The notes under the pieces: model-generated
Seen by the model: only the letters and a program-made list of their open reading frames with translations
What the model was told of the DNA's origin: nothing
Databases searched by the model: none
Part shown: one piece after another, positions 6,980-11,142 of the stretch
Layout: every line of letters starts with the position of its first letter
How positions within the stretch are numbered: position 1 is the stretch's first letter
Program-made: the position numbers and the translations under genes
NCBI GenBank assembly: GCA_029879595.1
Contig: JAOUPZ010000075.1
Location: 1-11,142, forward strand
DNA length: 11,142 nucleotides
DNA from: Deltaproteobacteria bacterium
GTDB taxonomy: Bacteria; SAR324; JACQKK01
Reading direction: 5' to 3'

Positions 6980-9489
6980 GGCGCGGCTCCGGCTGTCTGT
7001 GTATCGGGATGGGCCGCGGAGTCCTGGTGGCGGCTTATCTCCGCCTGGGCTGAACCCGGCAAGACATCACCACGGACCAGCAGCCCCGCCTCCAGCCGCC
7101 AGACCTCATCGGCCCAAGGCAGAAGCTCGGGGTCGTGGGTGGTGAACAGCACGGAGCGCCCGGCATCCTGTTCCAGAAACTCCTCCAGCAGCCCCAGCAG
7201 CCGGACCCGCCCCCGGCGGTCCACTCCGGCGAAGGGCTCATCCAGCACCAGCAGCCCCGGCCCGGCGGCCAGCAGGGCCCCCAGGGCCAGCCGTTGCCGT
7301 TCTCCCTTGCTGAGCAGGTGCGGAAACGTGTCCCCACGGCCCTGCAATCCCAGCCTTTCCAGCCACTTATCGGCCATTTCAAAGCTCCAGCCCCCCCCAG
7401 GAGCCTGCCCCGCCAGCAGTTCATCGCGGGCCGTGGCGGCCTGGAGCAGCAGGTCGGCCCGCTGGGGAAGGTATCCACAGGCCCGGGCCCGTTCCCGCCA
7501 GCCCAGCCGGGCCGCATCCCGTCCCCCCAGCAGAGCCTGTCCTCCCTGGGGCTTTTCCAGTCCCAGCAGCAGTTCCAGCAGGCTGGTCTTGCCCTGTCCG
7601 TTGCCGCCGGTAAGAGCCACCCGGCGGCCGGAAGCCACGGAAAACCCAGCCCCCTTCAAAAGCGCCGCACCGGCACCTGGAGGCGTCCAGGTCAGGCCCT
7701 TGCAGGAAACCAGCGGGGGGCCGTCCGGGTGGCTGGCGCTGTTTTTCCGGGGGGAGCCCTCCCGGCCCGGGAAATCAAGGGCCTCGGCGGCCCAGGGGCT
7801 CCGGCGGAAATCCTCCGGCGGGCCCTGCCATGCAATGCGGCCACCGGCCAGCCACACCACCCGGCTGGCTGCGTCCAGCAGGCCCTCCAGCCGGTGCTCG
7901 GCCACCACCACCGCCATGCCGCCCGCCGCCAGCTCCGCCAGCATACCGGTAAGCTCCCGCCGGTATTCCGAATCCTGGTGGGCCAGGGGTTCATCCAGCA
8001 GCAGGATCTCCGGCCCCATGACCCACAGCGAGGCCAGGGCCGTCCGTTGCAACTCTCCCCCGCTGAGATCCGCCAGATTCATGGCGGCACGCTCCTCCAG
8101 CCCGAAGCGTTGCAGGGCCTGCCGGACCAGATCCTCCACCGGGGCAGCCAGGGCCACCCCCGGCGCGTCAGCCAGCAGTTCCGGCCCGAAGGCCACCTCC
8201 TCCTGCACCGCCGTCCGGACAATCTGCAGGGCGGGTTCCTGAAACATCAGCGCACAGCGCGCGGCCCATGGTTCCGGATTCAGTCCCGGCAGGGGGCTCC
8301 CGCGCCAGCGCACCTCCCCCCCAGGGCCCGGATCAATCAGCCCTTTCAAGGTACGGAGCAGGGTGGTCTTCCCTCCGCCGGAAGGGCCGGCCAGCACGAC
8401 CAGTTCCCCCGGCTCCAGACGGAAGGAGACATCATGCAAAAGGGGCGGCAATGCGGGAGAAACAACGGGTGAAAGTCCCCACGCCTCCAGCAGGGGAGCG
8501 TCCGGGCGGGCCTGCCCTGCCGCCTGCCCTGCCGCCAGTTCTGGGGCCTGTCCTGGGGCCTGTCCTGGGGCCTGCCGTGAAACCTGCCGCAGGATCGCCG
8601 CCAGACGACCGCCATAACGCAGACCCAGCACGGCGCCAACAGCCGCGTAGCCACCCTGCACCACGGCCTGGGCCAGCATGTACCAGTGCTCCAGATGCAG
8701 CCGGTACACGACCTGAAAAACATGTTGCCCGGCATAGATGGCCAGGCCCTCGGCCAGCCCTATCACCAGGCCCGCCAGCAGCACAGGAGCAAGCCGCGCA
8801 GGAGCAAGCCGCACAGGGCCGGGCCGGACGGGCCGGCCGGGCCATTGCCCCTCCCCGCCGGACCGGGTTATCCCGCCCAGCCACAGGGCGCCCTCGATCA
8901 GCCCCATGGAAATGCCGCCGAAAACCAGCACCAGGGGGGAGGTATGCCCGTTGAACGCCGCCTGGGCGATCATCCACAAGCCATAAAACAGGGTATAGAC
9001 CCCCGGGCGGGGAACCAGCCGGAACAGTATTCCCAGAAGCATGAACAGCCCCAGCTTGTAGAACAGGCCCTCCACAATGAACCCAAAGGGGCCCAGCAGG
9101 AAGGAAAGGGGCAGGCCCAGCAGCAGATGCTGCACGGAAATCACCAGGAATGCACACCCGAAAAACAGGGCCACCAGGATCTGTTCGCGGGCATGAAAGC
9201 CCCCCGCCACCCGGCCCAGGCGAAACAGCGCCCTGAGAAAAACCCCCAGGGCCACCGCCATCATGGCCCACACGGCGGCCTGGCCCCAAAGCCATGTTTC
9301 GCCAGCGGGAGCCTGCGCCCGGGCTTCTCCCAGGGGCCACAGCACCAGCAGTGCCGACAGGGCGGCCCCCCATAGGGCACAGGTCCGCCCTGCGGGCAGA
9401 CCGTGTACGGCTCCCGCCATCCTGACTGTGGAATCCAGGTTTGCTCCTTGGCTTTTTATCGGAAATACAGCGCGCCAGCGCCCTGCCAT
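6976..9489 (-). CDS. ECF transporter S component fused to two ABC ATPase domains (S-A-A')
   Basis: The 837-residue product combines a substrate-binding membrane domain and both ATPases of an ECF importer. After a signal-like helix (about 36-52, ending EARAQA), hydrophobic helices lie near 69-86, 103-124, 127-160, 163-206, 233-255 and 268-290. GPFGFIVEG, PRPGVYTLFYGLW and GGISMGLIEGALW resemble YkoE-type S components. A Gln/Ala/Pro/Gly linker follows (about 303-332). ATPase 1 has Walker A GPSGGGKT (368-375), Q-loop Q417, signature LSGGE (475-479), Walker B ILLLDE (495-500) and AEHR (H532). ATPase 2 has GGNGQGKT (628-635), Q676, variant signature LSKGE (726-730), LLVLDE (746-751) and TTHD (H785). 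The frame is open up to 9750, but that part is the riboswitch. ATG 9489 has GAGGAG 10 nt upstream (GTG 9492 has 7 nt). ATG 9420 is a poorer choice. Probable substrate is a corrinoid or B12 precursor, from the riboswitch. Confidence 0.88.
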   Translation of the reverse strand: MAGRWRAVFPIKSQGANLDSTVRMAGAVHGLPAGRTCALWGAALSALLVLWPLGEARAQAPAGETWLWGQAAVWAMMAVALGVFLRALFRLGRVAGGFHAREQILVALFFGCAFLVISVQHLLLGLPLSFLLGPFGFIVEGLFYKLGLFMLLGILFRLVPRPGVYTLFYGLWMIAQAAFNGHTSPLVLVFGGISMGLIEGALWLGGITRSGGEGQWPGRPVRPGPVRLAPARLAPVLLAGLVIGLAEGLAIYAGQHVFQVVYRLHLEHWYMLAQAVVQGGYAAVGAVLGLRYGGRLAAILRQVSRQAPGQAPGQAPELAAGQAAGQARPDAPLLEAWGLSPVVSPALPPLLHDVSFRLEPGELVVLAGPSGGGKTTLLRTLKGLIDPGPGGEVRWRGSPLPGLNPEPWAARCALMFQEPALQIVRTAVQEEVAFGPELLADAPGVALAAPVEDLVRQALQRFGLEERAAMNLADLSGGELQRTALASLWVMGPEILLLDEPLAHQDSEYRRELTGMLAELAAGGMAVVVAEHRLEGLLDAASRVVWLAGGRIAWQGPPEDFRRSPWAAEALDFPGREGSPRKNSASHPDGPPLVSCKGLTWTPPGAGAALLKGAGFSVASGRRVALTGGNGQGKTSLLELLLGLEKPQGGQALLGGRDAARLGWRERARACGYLPQRADLLLQAATARDELLAGQAPGGGWSFEMADKWLERLGLQGRGDTFPHLLSKGERQRLALGALLAAGPGLLVLDEPFAGVDRRGRVRLLGLLEEFLEQDAGRSVLFTTHDPELLPWADEVWRLEAGLLVRGDVLPGSAQAEISRHQDSAAHPDTQTAGAAP
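8511..8574. repeat. Two adjacent 12-bp tandem repeats encoding the S-to-ATPase linker
   Basis: CCTGCCCTGCCG is present about twice (8511-8534) and TCCTGGGGCCTG nearly three times (8539-8574). On the minus strand they encode Gln-Ala-Pro-Gly and Ala-Gly-Gln-Ala units in the linker between the membrane domain and the first ATPase. The units keep frame, so linker length can vary without breaking the protein. Confidence 0.85.
8781..8817. repeat. 15-bp direct repeat in the S domain
   Basis: GCACAGGAGCAAGCC and GCGCAGGAGCAAGCC lie in tandem with a third partial copy. They encode repeated Arg-Leu-Ala-Pro in the Pro/Arg/Gly-rich loop (about residues 210-236) between two groups of membrane helices. 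Confidence 0.8.
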
Positions 9490-9499
9490 CACCCCGTGG

Positions 9500-9505
9500 C
9501 TCCTC
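9500..9505 (-). promoter_or_regulatory. Ribosome binding site of the S-A-A' gene, next to the riboswitch
   Basis: GAGGAG on the minus strand lies 7 nt before GTG 9492 and 10 nt before ATG 9489. It is only about 9 nt beyond the last paired base of the riboswitch core, so ligand binding could plausibly hide it. It also decides the start: the ATG at 9420 has no site this good at a proper distance. Confidence 0.7.
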
Positions 9506-9514
9506 TTCTGGATA

Positions 9515-9703
9515 CCGCCAGGCAGGTCTTCCGGCTTCCGGATCGTCCGAGCACCGGGCCTTCCCGACGGAGGTGCTAAACCGTCAGTGGCTGTGTTCCG
9601 GCCTCGTCCCCGGTTACGGCAGCGGGGGCTGCATCGGCTTTTCACCGATTTCCCTATTATCCCTTGCGGATTCCGGCTGAGCCGGAACGCCAGGGGCCTG
9701 GGC
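9515..9703 (-). ncRNA. Cobalamin (B12) riboswitch
   Basis: Read on the minus strand, the region carries the conserved parts of the cobalamin aptamer in order: ATAATAGGGAAATCGGTGAA (9640-9654 and just upstream), CAGCCCCCGC with TAACCGGGGACGAGG, GCCACTGAC (about 9583-9590), CGGGAAGGC (9558-9566) and the B12 box with GAAGACCTGCC (9521-9531). CCAGGC near 9697-9702 can pair with GCCTGG near 9518-9523 to close the core (P1). Aptamers of this class bind adenosylcobalamin or related forms and turn off downstream genes when B12 is plentiful. I see no U-tract terminator between the aptamer and the start codon, so control is probably at translation, through the GAGGAG at 9500-9505. It is the strongest evidence that the ECF transporter downstream serves B12 or cobalt metabolism. 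Confidence 0.96.
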
Positions 9704-9713
9704 AGCGATGTGA

Positions 9714-9743
9714 TTAATACGCGATCTGAAAACCGCGGATGAA
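9714..9743 (-). promoter_or_regulatory. Candidate promoter for the riboswitch-ECF transcript
   Basis: TATTAA on the minus strand (9714-9719) would place the transcription start about 3-5 nt before the first riboswitch helix at 9703, which is the expected geometry. The -35 is weak (TTCATC, 9738-9743, 18-nt spacer). A TTGACA at 9774-9779 on the same strand has no matching -10. Confidence 0.35.
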
Positions 9744-9793
9744 CATCCAAGTTCGTTCAAACCGGGGGTGAATGTCAATTGGAGGCCGGGGTC

Positions 9794-9821
9794 TTGACAG
9801 CGCGCCCTTAAAAGGTAAATC
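9794..9821 (+). promoter_or_regulatory. Candidate sigma70 promoter for the 31-residue membrane protein
   Basis: A perfect TTGACA (9794-9799) is followed after 16 nt by TAAATC (9816-9821), a poor -10. It would begin a leader of about 80 nt before the ATG at 9909. The -35 is convincing and the -10 is not. Confidence 0.35.
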
Positions 9822-9830
9822 TTGGTGTTA

Positions 9831-9876
9831 GCCCGGAAGAGCCGGGTCTCTGTAAACGACTCCGGGCAGGCCCGGA
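9831..9876 (+). promoter_or_regulatory. Structured leader with competing GC-rich hairpins
   Basis: CCCGG (9832-9836) pairs with CCGGG (9842-9846) around AAGAG, and TCCGGG (9861-9866) pairs with CCCGGA (9871-9876) around CAGG. The first arm could instead pair with the CCGGG at 9862-9866, so the two hairpins have an alternative fold. It sits between a possible promoter and the ribosome site at 9895-9900. I do not recognise a known riboswitch class here. Confidence 0.4.
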
Positions 9877-9908
9877 ATCCAATCTGTGAAGGATGGAGGA
9901 TAGATCGA

Positions 9909-10004
9909 ATGCACGAGTTCACCGTACTGGCAGTGTTTGGAATGATTTCCCTGGTATATGTGGGTATTTTTGTATATTGGGAAAAATTCCACATGAAGGA
10001 CTGA
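9909..10004 (+). CDS. Small single-helix membrane protein, 31 residues
   Basis: An ATG with an excellent ribosome site (GGAGGA, 9895-9900, 8 nt spacing) opens a 31-residue frame. It has a short N-terminus (MHEF), one hydrophobic helix at about 5-23 (TVLAVFGMISLVYVGIFVYW) and a charged tail ending EKFHMKD. The size and layout match small inner-membrane proteins that act as accessory subunits or regulators of larger complexes, such as CydX-type proteins. I cannot match it to a named family. The stop TGA overlaps the ATG of the following lipoprotein gene (TGATG, 10002-10006), so the two are probably co-translated. It is divergent from the B12-controlled ECF genes and has its own structured leader. 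The strong ribosome site is the main reason to believe it is real. Confidence 0.6.
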   Translation: MHEFTVLAVFGMISLVYVGIFVYWEKFHMKD

Positions 10005-10963
10005 TGAAGCTCCGTCCCGGCAGCTACGCCGGGATGCCGGGTTTCCATCTTCAGGCCGTCCCCCGCATTTCATCCCGGACGTCATTCCCAAACCAGGAAA
10101 CTACTCCCATCAACAAAACGCTAAAGGCTGGAATCCGTCTGGCGGCGGTGCTGCTGGTCTGTCTGGCCGTTTCGTTTTCAGCGGCGGGTTGCCGCACCGG
10201 CAGAGGTGTCAGCCAGCCGGCCCTGGAGACCGATCCGGATTTCCGCCCGGAAAAATTCGCCCGGTTTCTGGTCGAGCGCCCCTTGCTGCCCTTCCAGGCC
10301 GATGGATCCATGCAGTTCAACTACCGCGATCAGCGTGAATCAGGCGAACTGGTGCTCCATGCCTCGGCGGCTGGATCATACCGCATCAGGCTTCTGGCCC
10401 GACTCACCGGCTCACTGTTACTGGAATTGCGTTTCGATCCCCAGCGGATCCAGGTCTGGGATTTCATCAACGAAACCATCCTGGACACGGAAAACACCCC
10501 TCCACACAGAATTTCCCTGTTCGGCCTGGACCTGACCCCGGCCGAGTTTCAGGTGCTGTTCACCGGCCGGGTTGTCGGCAGGGACTTCGGAAGCATCCTT
10601 GATCAGGCCGCCCCTCCCCCCACCGCTGCAGGGGAGGAACCACAGCGGAAAATAGAATTCCGCCGGGGGAGCATAAGGCACAGCTTCCTGCTGGGACAGC
10701 ATGGATACCCGGAGCAGTGGGAAAAATTCATGGATGATGAGTTGCAGTTCCGCGTGGACTATCGCCGTTATTTTAGCCATGAATCGGAGCGGGGAACCCT
10801 CATGCTGCCCAGGACAGTCCGGGTGTATCGCCGTGACGAACAGCAGGCCGTGTTCCTTATCGGAATACGGAACCTGAATCCCGGCAGCACACCCCGGGTT
10901 TCCCTGGGCGACACCCCGGCCGGAGCCGAAGACTTCCAGCCCGTCACCCTGGCCGCGCCCTGA
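10004..10963 (+). CDS. Putative outer-membrane lipoprotein, LolA/LolB-like fold
   Basis: The 319-residue product has a hydrophobic signal segment at about 43-60 followed by a SAAGC lipobox, with Cys63 as the predicted lipidation site. After it come FRPEKFARFLVERPLLPFQADGSM and strands typical of LolA/LolB-like proteins (M-Q-F-N-Y-R-D, ELVLHASAAGSYRIRLLA, LLLELRFDP, VWDFINETILDTE). A helix-loop then covers the part that in LolB-like proteins faces the lipid (LFGLDLTPAEFQVLFTGRV). Many bacteria carry LolB-like lipoproteins of this length whose cargo is unknown. The ATG at 10004 overlaps the stop of the 31-residue gene and has GAAGGA 3 nt upstream, which is tight. It also gives an unusually long stretch of about 42 residues before the signal helix, so the true start may be later (for example ATG 10034). 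The fold assignment is tentative. Confidence 0.6.
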   Translation: MKLRPGSYAGMPGFHLQAVPRISSRTSFPNQETTPINKTLKAGIRLAAVLLVCLAVSFSAAGCRTGRGVSQPALETDPDFRPEKFARFLVERPLLPFQADGSMQFNYRDQRESGELVLHASAAGSYRIRLLARLTGSLLLELRFDPQRIQVWDFINETILDTENTPPHRISLFGLDLTPAEFQVLFTGRVVGRDFGSILDQAAPPPTAAGEEPQRKIEFRRGSIRHSFLLGQHGYPEQWEKFMDDELQFRVDYRRYFSHESERGTLMLPRTVRVYRRDEQQAVFLIGIRNLNPGSTPRVSLGDTPAGAEDFQPVTLAAP

Positions 10964-11065
10964 GGGCCTTCCTCTTGTCCGGTTTTACAGGCCGAAAAGT
11001 CCTCCCCGATGCTGGCCCGGCAGAAGGTCACTGTGTCCGAAGAAACTCTCCAGATGTAAATACAC

Positions 11066-11082
11066 CAGTTTAAATTAAACTG
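11066..11082. repeat. AT-rich near-perfect palindrome upstream of the right-edge promoter
   Basis: CAGTTTAA and TTAAACTG are perfect 8-bp arms around a single A. It ends 19 bp before the -35 of the promoter at 11102-11130, the right place for an activator or repressor site. It stands out against the GC-rich surroundings. Confidence 0.55.
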
Positions 11083-11101
11083 ATTAAGGAAATATTAACC
11101 C

Positions 11102-11130
11102 TTGACGTTTTGTCATTTTTAGATTATTAT
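11102..11130 (+). promoter_or_regulatory. Strong sigma70-type promoter reading out of the window
   Basis: TTGACG (11102-11107) and TATTAT (11125-11130) are each five of six matches and are separated by the ideal 17 nt. Transcription would start near 11137. The gene it drives lies beyond the window. Between the lipoprotein stop at 10963 and this promoter I see no gene and no clear terminator, only the palindrome and an AT-rich run. Confidence 0.65.
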
Positions 11131-11142
11131 TCCTGGCAGGGA

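Noticed and set aside
7135..8472. Plus-strand frames of 367 and 445 codons
   Set aside because: Both are antisense to the ATPase domains, whose Walker and signature motifs are unambiguous on the minus strand.
9490..9750. N-terminal extension of the S-A-A' protein to an ATG at 9750
   Set aside because: This stretch is the cobalamin riboswitch; the frame being open is incidental and the ribosome site lies at 9500-9505.
9781..9900. Second cobalamin riboswitch, or a c-di-GMP riboswitch, ahead of the small membrane protein
   Set aside because: The conserved core sequences of those aptamers are absent; only GC-rich hairpins are seen.
10015..10034. TCCCGGC/GCCGGGA hairpin as a terminator
   Set aside because: There is no following T-run, and it lies at the start of a plausible coding frame, so termination is not supported.
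10964..11000. Terminator after the lipoprotein gene
   Set aside because: GGCCT and AGGCC can pair across a long loop, but the stem is weak and has no T-tract.

Overview
This is a GC-rich window from a Gram-negative bacterium. It encodes an outer-membrane TonB-dependent receptor, a TonB/ExbB/ExbD energiser set, two lipoproteins and other exported proteins. The codon use, the Shine-Dalgarno sites and an LpoB-like/LolB-like lipoprotein mix would fit Desulfobacterota or a related proteobacterial lineage. That placement is an impression, not something the sequence proves. No RNA genes, insertion sequences or CRISPR arrays were seen.

Layout: (1) 1-522, minus strand: 5' part of an LpoB-like lipoprotein gene that runs off the left edge. 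(2) 717-1904, plus strand: an exported protein of unknown function. (3) 1912-4862, minus strand: tonB followed by a BtuB-like TonB-dependent receptor, coupled by an ATGA overlap. (4) 4930-6079, plus strand: exbB and exbD, divergent from tonB and overlapping each other by 11 nt. (5) 6086-9489, minus strand: an energy-coupling-factor (ECF) transporter in two genes. The first encodes a substrate-binding membrane domain (S) fused to two ABC ATPase domains (A and A'); the second, overlapping by ATGA, encodes the EcfT scaffold. (6) 9515-9703, minus strand: a clear cobalamin (B12) riboswitch directly ahead of the ECF genes. (7) 9794-10963, plus strand: a structured leader, a 31-residue one-helix membrane protein and a LolA/LolB-like lipoprotein. 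(8) 10964-11142: an AT-rich stretch with a near-perfect palindrome and a strong sigma70-type promoter reading out of the window.

The central story is a compact corrinoid-uptake locus. The receptor would bring substrate across the outer membrane using energy from ExbB/ExbD/TonB. The ECF transporter, in place of BtuCDF, would take it across the inner membrane, and B12 sufficiency would shut the ECF genes off through the riboswitch. The riboswitch, the ECF domains and the Ton system are read directly from sequence. Joining them into one pathway, and the exact substrate (cobalamin, cobinamide, another B12 precursor or cobalt), is inference. The S domain resembles the YkoE (thiamin-precursor) family in layout, and S-A-A'-T follows the ykoE-ykoD-ykoC order. 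A YkoEDC-like importer fused into S-A-A' and placed under B12 control is the most unusual feature of the window.
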